This document shows, one piece after another, positions 1-5,022 of a stretch of DNA of 5,022 nt (position 1 is the first letter of the stretch; each line of letters begins with the position of its first letter). This DNA is from an uncultured Clostridia bacterium (GTDB taxonomy: Bacteria; Bacillota; Clostridia; Oscillospirales; Oscillospiraceae): contig CAMEIK010000106.1 of NCBI GenBank assembly GCA_945918315.1, positions 1 through 5,022 of the forward strand. The letters run 5' to 3'. Position numbers and translations under genes: made by a program. Below the pieces are notes generated by a model, which saw only the letters and a list, made by a program, of their open reading frames with translations, searched no databases and was not told where the DNA came from.

Positions 1-65
1 TTAGCGCGATTTAGGCCGAAAAGACTGTCTGATTTTAATCGCATATTAGTATCAGGTACAGAGGA

Positions 66-94
66 TTGACTTTTGACGAAAAAAAGGGTATGAT
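66..94 (+). promoter_or_regulatory. Probable sigma-A promoter of the operon
   Basis: A TTGACT -35 box (66-71) and a TATGAT -10 box (89-94) are separated by exactly 17 bases, close to the housekeeping consensus TTGACA-N17-TATAAT. Transcription would start near position 101, leaving a leader of only about 25 bases before the first gene's ATG at 126. That is too short for a riboswitch. No other position upstream of the five genes looks as good, so this is taken as the operon promoter. The prediction rests on sequence match alone. Confidence 0.7.
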
Positions 95-110
95 AAACAG
101 GTATTTTATG

Positions 111-116
111 AAGGAG
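111..116 (+). promoter_or_regulatory. Ribosome binding site that fixes the start of the DUF62 gene at 126
   Basis: AAGGAG lies 9 bases before the ATG at 126. The same reading frame is open further upstream, with a TTG at 66 and ATGs at 90 and 108. The TTG falls in the -35 box and the ATG at 90 in the -10 box, both upstream of the predicted transcript start. The ATG at 108 has no Shine-Dalgarno sequence in front of it. The start at 126 also places the family's conserved N-terminal strand (PLVFQTDFG) directly at the beginning of the protein. Confidence 0.8.
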
Positions 117-125
117 AATAGCTTT

Positions 126-971
126 ATGAAGCCACTGGTTTTTCAGACGGACTTTGGTCTTGTGGACGGTGCCGTCAGCGCCATGTACGGTGTTGCTTAC
201 TGCGTCAGCCCGGAGCTAAAAATTCACGATCTTACCCATGATATTACTCCCTACTCCGTATGGGAGGCAAGCTATCGCCTGATTCAGACCATTTCCTATT
301 GGCCGGAAGAAACTGTCTTCGTTTCCGTTGTGGATCCTGGTGTGGGGTCCGACCGGAAAAGCGTAGTTGCCAAAACCAACTCCGGAAAATATATTGTGAC
401 CCCCGACAACGGCACTCTCACCCATATCATCCGACTGGACGGTATCCGGGAGGTTCGGGAGATTGATGAACGGGTAAACCGTCTCCCCAACTCCGGAGAA
501 AGCTACACCTTCTACGGGCGGGATGTTTACGCCTATACCGGCGCCCGGCTTGCCAGTGGGGCCATCGATTTTGACGGGGTTGGGCCAAAGCTGGACCCCG
601 CTTCCCTGGTTCGTCTGCCGATCACGGAGCCCGTTTTGGAGGGCAGGGCTGTCCGGGGCACCATCGATGTGCTGGATGTACGTTTTGGCAGCCTGTGGAC
701 CAATATCCCCCGGGAGTTGTTTCTGAAAACGGGAGCACAGTATGGAGAAAAGCTGAGTATTACCATTCAAAATGATACCCGCACGGTGTACCGCAACATT
801 ATTACCTTTGCCAGAAGCTTTGCCGAGGTGTATGTGGGCGAAGCCCTGGCCTATGTGAACAGCCTGGACTGCATGGCCGTGGCCATCAACCAGGGCAGCT
901 TCGCAAGGGCCTACAATATTGGCACCGGAAATTCCTGGCAAATCCGGATCGAGCCTTTCCGGGGGTTCTGA
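126..971 (+). CDS. SAM hydroxide adenosyltransferase (DUF62; SAM-dependent chlorinase/fluorinase-like family)
   Basis: This 281-residue protein has the length and motif order of the DUF62 family, whose characterised members attack SAM with water (hydroxide) to give adenosine and methionine in the cytosol. Visible motifs are TDFG with D9, which in the family contacts the SAM ribose; HDITP (35, 39-42); VVDPGVG with D70 followed seven residues later by R77; TPDNG (92-96); TFYGRD (128-133); and a C-terminal domain opening with GSLWTNIP (188-195). D70 and R77 match two members of the Asp-Arg-His triad of hydroxide adenosyltransferases. Halogenases, as remembered, lack this Asp. The third residue, expected as His before GRD, is Tyr130. 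There is no signal peptide or membrane segment. It is the first gene after the promoter, and the ECF S-component gene follows 56 bases after its stop. The family assignment is firm; the exact reaction is uncertain because of Tyr130. Confidence 0.9.
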   Translation: MKPLVFQTDFGLVDGAVSAMYGVAYCVSPELKIHDLTHDITPYSVWEASYRLIQTISYWPEETVFVSVVDPGVGSDRKSVVAKTNSGKYIVTPDNGTLTHIIRLDGIREVREIDERVNRLPNSGESYTFYGRDVYAYTGARLASGAIDFDGVGPKLDPASLVRLPITEPVLEGRAVRGTIDVLDVRFGSLWTNIPRELFLKTGAQYGEKLSITIQNDTRTVYRNIITFARSFAEVYVGEALAYVNSLDCMAVAINQGSFARAYNIGTGNSWQIRIEPFRGF

Positions 972-1013
972 AAGAAGACTATTTGGGTCCCAAGCCCTGA
1001 TAGATAAATTTTT

Positions 1014-1018
1014 GGAGG
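1014..1018 (+). promoter_or_regulatory. Strong ribosome binding site of the S-component gene
   Basis: GGAGG ends 9 bases before the ATG at 1028. No other start codon in this frame has a comparable site. The 56-base gap before the gene shows no convincing promoter, so the gene is probably read from the upstream promoter. Confidence 0.75.
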
Positions 1019-1027
1019 TAGAGTTTC

Positions 1028-1579
1028 ATGAAAAAGTTTTCTGTGAAAAGTATCGTCGCCATCGGCATCGGCGCTGCTCTGTTCTTCGTTCTGGGCAGAT
1101 TCGTTTCCATTCCCAGCCCGGTGCCCAACACCAACATCTCCGTGCAGTACGGTCTGCTGGCATTCCTGGCAGTGGTTTACGGACCTGTCGCCGGCGCCCT
1201 CATCGGCTTCATCGGCCACACCCTGATCGACTTCAGCTTCGGCTGGTGCATCTGGTGGAGCTGGGTCATCGCTTCTGCCGTGTTCGGTCTGCTGATGGGC
1301 CTTTCCGCCAAGGTTCTGAAGATGGACGAAGCCCAGATCGGCAAAAAAGGTCTCATTAAGTTCAACCTGGCCCAGGTTGTCTGCCATCTGATTTCCTGGA
1401 TGGTTGTCGCGCCTGTGCTGGATGTTTACATGATGGGTGAGCCCTGGGACAAGCTGATTGCCCAGGGCCTGACGGCCGGTATCGCCAACGCGGTCACCAC
1501 CGCCATTGTGGGCTCCCTGCTGTGCGTTGCCTACGCAGCCACCAAGACCAAGGCCGGCAGCCTGAGCAAAGAAGACTAA
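1028..1579 (+). CDS. ECF transporter S component, UPF0397 family (substrate-binding membrane protein)
   Basis: This 183-residue, very hydrophobic protein matches the UPF0397/ECF-type 'riboflavin transporter S-like' family in length and sequence. It has about five to six membrane helices, roughly at residues 8-27, 40-58, 58-72, 76-94, 112-134 and 144-170. Family hallmarks visible are the loop PSPVPNTNIS (29-38), the AGALIGFIGH segment (55-64) and the Trp-rich stretch GWCIWWSW (72-79). The early helix carries the small-residue pattern AIGIGAA (11-17) that S components use to pack against EcfT. It would capture the substrate in the membrane and hand it over with the ATPase and T subunits encoded next. 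The substrate is not known: the riboflavin and HMP/thiamine names attached to this family are transferred, and no riboflavin- or thiamine-related gene or riboswitch lies in the window. Its codons are markedly more biased than those of its neighbours (Phe 9 TTC to 1 TTT; Leu 17 CTG of 20), suggesting high expression. Confidence 0.9.
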   Translation: MKKFSVKSIVAIGIGAALFFVLGRFVSIPSPVPNTNISVQYGLLAFLAVVYGPVAGALIGFIGHTLIDFSFGWCIWWSWVIASAVFGLLMGLSAKVLKMDEAQIGKKGLIKFNLAQVVCHLISWMVVAPVLDVYMMGEPWDKLIAQGLTAGIANAVTTAIVGSLLCVAYAATKTKAGSLSKED

Positions 1580-1597
1580 TTTTTCGCAGCTTACCAT

Positions 1598-1625
1598 AGA
1601 AGGCAGGCCCATGCCTGCCTTCTTT
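1598..1625 (+). terminator. Intercistronic hairpin, possible partial terminator or RNA-processing/stabilising stem
   Basis: A perfect 11-bp stem, AGAAGGCAGGC (1598-1608) with GCCTGCCTTCT (1613-1623), encloses a 4-base CCAT loop. Only a short T run (1623-1625) follows before C, A and G, so termination would be incomplete. It sits between the S-component stop (1579) and the ATPase ribosome binding site (1631-1636). A leaky terminator or a 3' stabilising stem here would leave the upstream two genes with more mRNA than the ATPase, T subunit and phosphatase. The stem is seen directly; the role is inferred. Confidence 0.6.
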
Positions 1626-1630
1626 CAGTC

Positions 1631-1636
1631 AGGAGG
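1631..1636 (+). promoter_or_regulatory. Ribosome binding site of the ATPase gene
   Basis: A full AGGAGG lies 5 bases before the ATG at 1642. It begins 7 bases after the hairpin stem, so the stem can fold without covering it. Spacing is on the short side but usable. Confidence 0.75.
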
Positions 1637-1641
1637 AACGC

Positions 1642-3351
1642 ATGGAGAAAGAAACCCTCATATCCTTTCGGGATTTTGGATTCCAATACACCGCCCAGGC
1701 AGCGCCTACCCTCTATCACATCAATCTGGACATTCATCGTGGGGAAAAGGTGCTCATCGCCGGTCCCTCCGGCTGCGGTAAGTCCACCATCGCCCACTGC
1801 ATCAACGGCCTGATTCCCGCGTCTTATCCGGGGAAAATTTCCGGCTCTCTTACCGTAAAGGGGGAGAATGCCGTAAAACTGGGCTTGTTCGGCCTGTCCA
1901 AAACCATCGGAACAGTCCTTCAGGATTCCGACGGACAGTTTATCGGACTGACTGTTGCGGAGGATATTGCCTTTGCTTTGGAAAACGACTGCGTTGCCCG
2001 GGATGAAATGCATGAAATTGTGAAGAAAACTGCGGACCTTGTGGATATCCGCCGGGTCCTGGGCCATGCGCCCCACGAAATCTCCGGCGGACAGAAGCAG
2101 CGGGTCAGCCTTGCGGGCGTGATGGTCAATCAGGTGGACGTGCTTCTGTTTGATGAGCCTCTTGCCAATCTGGATCCCGCCACCGGTAAGCAGGCCATTG
2201 AGCTGATCGACGAGATTCAACAGCGTACCGGCTGCGCCGTGGTTATTATTGAGCACCGGCTGGAGGATGTGCTCCACAGGCATGTGGACAGGGTTGTTGT
2301 CATGGGAGACGGGCGGATCCTCTACGACGGAGACCCGGATACCGTGCTGTGTTCCTTCCTTTTACAAACCAGCGGCATCCGGGAACCGCTCTATGTTACC
2401 GCACTCAAATACGCTGGCGTTTCTCCCACGCCGGAAATGCACCCGGCAAGTCTTCCGCAGTTGGTGCTGACCCAAGCCCAAAAAGATCAGGTGAAAAATT
2501 GGTTTTTCCGGCAGCCTTCTCCCGTTCCCGGCGAAGACAGACCGGTTATTCTGGAGGCAAAGGCTATTGATTTTTCCTATGAAGGCGGCCATCATGCCCT
2601 GAAGGGAATTGATGTTGCCATTTACAAAGGAGAAATGCTCAGTATCGTAGGAACAAACGGCGCGGGGAAATCCACCTTTTCCAAGGTAATCTGCGGCTTT
2701 GAACAGCCCCAGTCCGGCAGCCTTACCCTGAACGGTGAGGACTTGACCGCATTGAGCATCAAGGAGCGGGCGGATAAGATCGGCTATGTGATGCAGAATC
2801 CCAACCAAATGATCTCCAAGACCATGATATTTGACGAGGTCGCCCTGGGACTGCGCAACCGCGGTGTCAGCGAGGAAGAGATCCGGCCCCGGGTGGAAGA
2901 AACACTGAAAATCTGCGGACTCTATCCTTTCCGGAACTGGCCAATCTCTGCCTTGAGCTATGGGCAGAAAAAACGTGTGACCATCGCCTCCATTCTTGTC
3001 CTCCGGCCCGAGATTCTGATTCTGGATGAGCCAACGGCAGGCCAGGATTTCCGTCATTACACGGAGATTATGGATTTTCTCCGGGCGCTGAATCGTCAGG
3101 GTGTCACAATAGTTCTCATTACCCACGACATGCATCTGATGCTGGAGTACACCCCCCGCGCCATTGTTTTTCATGACGGCAGGGTCATCTGTGATGCCTC
3201 CGCCGCACAGGTTCTGAACTCCCCGGAAATTGTAACCCAGGCCCATTTGAAGGAAACCTCCCTGTACCATCTGGCTTTACTGTCCGGTATCGAGTCTCCG
3301 GAAGAATTCACCCGCCGCTTCATTGCCCGGGATCAGGAGGTGCGCAAATGA
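1642..3351 (+). CDS. ECF transporter ATP-binding subunit, two fused ABC domains with DUF3744-type linker
   Basis: This 569-residue protein carries two complete ABC ATPase domains and would power the neighbouring S and T membrane subunits from the cytosolic side. Domain 1 has Walker A GPSGCGKST (41-49), Q-loop Gln94, signature ISGGQ (147-151), Walker B ending DE at 171-172 and switch His205. Domain 2 has Walker A GTNGAGKST (337-345), Q-loop Gln385, signature LSYGQ (438-442), Walker B LILDE (459-463) and switch His495. Both catalytic Glu residues are present, so both sites should be able to hydrolyse ATP. Residues about 235-300, with GIREPLYVTALKYAGV (245-260), look like the DUF3744 region typical of ATPases paired with UPF0397 S components. 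Such proteins are often labelled YkoD-like HMP/thiamine or cobalt ATPases by homology; that does not establish substrate. The last bases overlap the EcfT gene as ATGA, indicating translational coupling. Confidence 0.93.
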   Translation: MEKETLISFRDFGFQYTAQAAPTLYHINLDIHRGEKVLIAGPSGCGKSTIAHCINGLIPASYPGKISGSLTVKGENAVKLGLFGLSKTIGTVLQDSDGQFIGLTVAEDIAFALENDCVARDEMHEIVKKTADLVDIRRVLGHAPHEISGGQKQRVSLAGVMVNQVDVLLFDEPLANLDPATGKQAIELIDEIQQRTGCAVVIIEHRLEDVLHRHVDRVVVMGDGRILYDGDPDTVLCSFLLQTSGIREPLYVTALKYAGVSPTPEMHPASLPQLVLTQAQKDQVKNWFFRQPSPVPGEDRPVILEAKAIDFSYEGGHHALKGIDVAIYKGEMLSIVGTNGAGKSTFSKVICGFEQPQSGSLTLNGEDLTALSIKERADKIGYVMQNPNQMISKTMIFDEVALGLRNRGVSEEEIRPRVEETLKICGLYPFRNWPISALSYGQKKRVTIASILVLRPEILILDEPTAGQDFRHYTEIMDFLRALNRQGVTIVLITHDMHLMLEYTPRAIVFHDGRVICDASAAQVLNSPEIVTQAHLKETSLYHLALLSGIESPEEFTRRFIARDQEVRK

Positions 3352-4175
3352 CTAACCTCTTTAACTACATTGACCGCCCCTCCCCCATTCACCGGCTCTC
3401 CGGCGCAAGTAAACTGGTTTGTCTGCTTCTTTGGAGCGTCGCCGCCATGACCAGCTTCTATACCCCACTGCTCGTGGCGCTTACCGTCCTGGCACTGATC
3501 TTTTTTCGTATGGCAAAGCTGCGGCTGAAGGATGTCTCCTTTACCGTAGGGATTATGCTCGTATATGTCGCGCTGAACAATGTGCTTATTTTTCTGTTCA
3601 GCCCCGATCACGGAGTAGAGCTTTATGGCTCCCGCACGGTTTTGCTCCCGCTCCCCGGGCGCTATTCCCTTACAGCAGAGCAGCTTTTCTACCATTTGAA
3701 CGTGATCCTGAAAAATGCCTGCACCATTCCCCCTGTGATTCTGTTTGTGTGCACCACCAACCCTTCGGAATTCGCTGCCTCCCTGAACCGGATCGGCGTC
3801 AGCTATCGGATCAGCTACTCCGTTGCCCTGGCACTGCGTTACATTCCGGATATTCAGCGGGAATATCATGACATCAGCCTTGCCCAGCAGGCCAGAGGCG
3901 TGGAAATGAGCAAGAAAGCCAATCTGATTCATCGTCTGAAAGCCGCCAGCACCATTCTCATTCCGCTGGTGCTGTCCTCCATGGAGCGGATTGAAACCAT
4001 TTCCAATGCTATGGAGCTGCGGGGCTTTGGTAAAGAAAAGAAGCGGACCTGGTACGCAAGCCGCCCCTTTACCCCTGCCGATTACGGCAGTATGGCGTTC
4101 TGCGCAATTCTTTTGATTCTCTCCCTCGCGCTTACGGCAATCAACGGCGGGCGTTTCTTTAACCCCTTCCGATAA
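3348..4175 (+). CDS. ecfT: ECF transporter transmembrane coupling subunit (EcfT / CbiQ family)
   Basis: This 275-residue membrane protein is the T component that joins the S component to the ATPase. Hydrophobic segments lie at about 22-36, 38-54, 64-85, 118-136, 198-212 and 245-268. The cytoplasmic coupling helices are recognisable: the first carries QQARG (180-184), the second AMELRGFG (221-228). These are the two Ala-Arg-Gly-type motifs that dock into grooves of the two ATPase domains, and Arg183 and Arg225 are both kept. The second motif has Leu224 where Ala is usual. Just before the first coupling helix the protein reads ALRYIPDI (162-169), also typical of the family. The start ATG overlaps the ATPase stop by four bases, with AGGAGG (3335-3340) 7 bases upstream inside the ATPase gene, which favours stoichiometric production of A and T subunits. 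Codon use is mixed (Phe 9 TTT to 7 TTC), unlike the S-component gene. Confidence 0.92.
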   Translation: MTNLFNYIDRPSPIHRLSGASKLVCLLLWSVAAMTSFYTPLLVALTVLALIFFRMAKLRLKDVSFTVGIMLVYVALNNVLIFLFSPDHGVELYGSRTVLLPLPGRYSLTAEQLFYHLNVILKNACTIPPVILFVCTTNPSEFAASLNRIGVSYRISYSVALALRYIPDIQREYHDISLAQQARGVEMSKKANLIHRLKAASTILIPLVLSSMERIETISNAMELRGFGKEKKRTWYASRPFTPADYGSMAFCAILLILSLALTAINGGRFFNPFR

Positions 4176-4208
4176 AGAAACCCACTATCAAACGAAAAGG
4201 AAAATACC

Positions 4209-4859
4209 ATGTTTGCAAAAGCTGTTTTATTTGATCTGGACGGTACACTCACTGACTCCGGTGAGGGCATCATCAACTGTGCTATCTTTGCCATGGAGAA
4301 ATTAGGGGTTCCGGTTCCTCCCAGGGAGAAAATGGGGGTCTTTGTCGGCCCTCCCCTGTGGGACACATTCCGGGACTTTGGCGTCCCTTCCAACCGTCTG
4401 GATGAAGCTGTGGATATTTTCCGCAGTCGTTACGTCCCCATTGGAAAATTTGAGAATATTCCTTATCCCGGCATCCGGGAGGTTCTGGAAGCCCTGCGAA
4501 ACCAGGGCAGAAAGCTGTATGTGGCTACCTCCAAGCCGGAGGTAACCGCCCGGGAGATTCTGGACCATTTTGATTTGTCCAGGTATTTTACGGAAATCTG
4601 CGGCGCGACCATAGACAAAAGCCGAAGTGCAAAAGAAGAAGTAATCGCCTACCTTTTGAGCCTGGATGGTTGTCAGGAGAACAGTGTTATGGTTGGCGAC
4701 ACCGCTTTCGATGTGATTGGAGCTGCCGCTCACGGAATTCCAACCATCGGCGCCGCCTGGGGCTATGGAAAAACCGAGGATATGGTTTCCGCCGGCGCCG
4801 CTGCCATTGCCCAGTCGCCGGAAGACCTGCTGCGGATTATTGAGGAAGAAGCTTTTTAG
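4209..4859 (+). CDS. HAD superfamily IA hydrolase, phosphoglycolate phosphatase / 5'-nucleotidase-like
   Basis: This 216-residue soluble protein is a complete HAD phosphatase. Motif I is FDLDGT (8-13) with nucleophile Asp9 and acid/base Asp11. Motif II is ATSKP (106-110) with Ser108. The motif III Lys is probably Lys143 in SRSAKEE (138-144). Motif IV is GDTAFD (163-168), supplying the magnesium-binding acids. The helical cap lies at about residues 15-85 and contains GPPL (47-50), a tetrapeptide I associate with the nucleotidase-like branch of the Gph group rather than with classical phosphoglycolate phosphatase. The substrate cannot be read from sequence; a nucleoside monophosphate or other small phosphate ester is plausible. 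It starts 33 bases after the EcfT stop, with AAAGGA (4196-4201) 7 bases before the ATG and no visible promoter, so it is probably the last gene of the operon. A link to the transport system is inferred from position only, since HAD enzymes are often promiscuous. Confidence 0.88.
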   Translation: MFAKAVLFDLDGTLTDSGEGIINCAIFAMEKLGVPVPPREKMGVFVGPPLWDTFRDFGVPSNRLDEAVDIFRSRYVPIGKFENIPYPGIREVLEALRNQGRKLYVATSKPEVTAREILDHFDLSRYFTEICGATIDKSRSAKEEVIAYLLSLDGCQENSVMVGDTAFDVIGAAAHGIPTIGAAWGYGKTEDMVSAGAAAIAQSPEDLLRIIEEEAF

Positions 4860-4876
4860 CACCGCATTTTCATAAA

Positions 4877-4920
4877 TACAGCGGGGGAAACTACCGGGAG
4901 TCGTAGTTTCCCCCGCTGTA
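4877..4920 (+). terminator. Strong terminal hairpin after the operon (probable transcription terminator)
   Basis: A perfect 18-bp inverted repeat, left arm 4877-4894 (TACAGCGGGGGAAACTAC) and right arm 4903-4920, encloses an 8-base loop (CGGGAGTC). It begins 17 bases after the HAD gene's stop codon, where an operon terminator is expected. The tail CTATATTCCTTTC is pyrimidine-rich but not an uninterrupted T run. On the opposite strand the bases after the stem read TTTATGAAAATG, also a poor U-tract. It may act as a terminator in one or both directions, or be one copy of a dispersed palindromic repeat. Confidence 0.7.
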
Positions 4921-5022
4921 CTATATTCCTTTCTGACGTTCCATCGTCTGCCTCTTTTGGTAGCCGTGTTCCGCGACACTGATCATGATTCATTTCTATA
5001 ACGGCGGGCCCTATCCCGCAGA

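Noticed and set aside
1..44. Possible divergent minus-strand gene starting at an ATG complementary to 42-44
   Set aside because: There is no Shine-Dalgarno sequence upstream of it and only about 14 codons fit in the window.
1..69. Open frame from the window edge ending at a TGA at 67-69 (22 codons), possible tail of an upstream gene
   Set aside because: A run this short is expected often by chance, the region is AT-richer than the genes, and the peptide matches no family I recognise.
1..125. Looked for a SAM (S-box), FMN, TPP or other riboswitch ahead of the operon
   Set aside because: The predicted transcript leader is only about 25 bases. The weak stem between 6-11 and 37-42 lies upstream of the promoter and shows no riboswitch core.
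216..941. Long minus-strand open frame antisense to the DUF62 gene, and similar antisense frames across the other genes
   Set aside because: They overlap strongly supported + strand genes, match no family and are explained by codon bias of the genes opposite.
972..1027. TTGGGTCCCAA palindrome and TAGATA as a possible second promoter or terminator before the S-component gene
   Set aside because: The palindrome leaves no room for a loop, and no -35 box lies at proper distance from TAGATA.
1028..4175. Naming the transporter as a riboflavin (RibU), thiamine/HMP (YkoE-YkoD-YkoC) or cobalt system
   Set aside because: These names come from distant family-level transfer. No matching biosynthesis gene or riboswitch is present, so the substrate is left open.
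4921..5022. Final stretch after the terminal hairpin, including the palindrome ATCATGAT (4982-4989) and a 5-bp GCGGG/CCCGC stem (5004-5019)
   Set aside because: An open minus-strand frame crosses the region but runs into the strong hairpin and has no recognisable product. The small palindromes are within chance and no tRNA or promoter could be supported.

Overview
The window looks like chromosomal DNA from a low-to-mid GC Firmicute, most likely a gut Clostridia of the Oscillospiraceae/Lachnospiraceae kind. This rests on strong AGGAGG-type ribosome binding sites, densely packed same-strand genes, mixed but fairly GC-rich codons, and protein sequences typical of that group. The exact organism cannot be named from the sequence. 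Everything recognisable lies on the + strand and reads as one five-gene operon with a good sigma-A promoter at its head (66-94) and a very strong hairpin at its end (4877-4920).

Layout: (1) 1-65 is an AT-richer leader with no convincing gene. (2) 126-971 encodes a DUF62-family S-adenosyl-L-methionine hydroxide adenosyltransferase, related to SAM-dependent chlorinase/fluorinase. (3) 1028-1579 encodes the membrane substrate-binding (S) component of an energy-coupling-factor (ECF) transporter of the UPF0397 family. (4) A perfect 11-bp hairpin at 1598-1623 separates it from the next gene. (5) 1642-3351 encodes a fused double ATP-binding subunit with a DUF3744-type linker. (6) 3348-4175 encodes the EcfT-type transmembrane coupling subunit and overlaps the ATPase gene by 4 bases. 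(7) 4209-4859 encodes a HAD subfamily IA phosphatase of the phosphoglycolate phosphatase/5'-nucleotidase-like type. (8) 4860-5022 holds the terminal hairpin and then about 100 bases with no supported gene.

How it may work together: S, A-A and T components form a complete dedicated (group I-like) ECF importer. Its substrate is not known from the sequence. Family annotations say 'riboflavin' or 'HMP/thiamine', but nothing here supports either. The flanking enzymes suggest a link to the adenosyl/nucleoside or methionine side of SAM metabolism: DUF62 enzymes split SAM with water to adenosine and methionine, and the HAD enzyme may act on a nucleotide or other small phosphate ester. That link is inference. 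The most interesting points are the replacement of the expected catalytic His by Tyr in the DUF62 protein, the enzyme-plus-transporter-plus-phosphatase combination, and the signs (codon bias and an internal hairpin) that the S component is made in excess over the A and T subunits.
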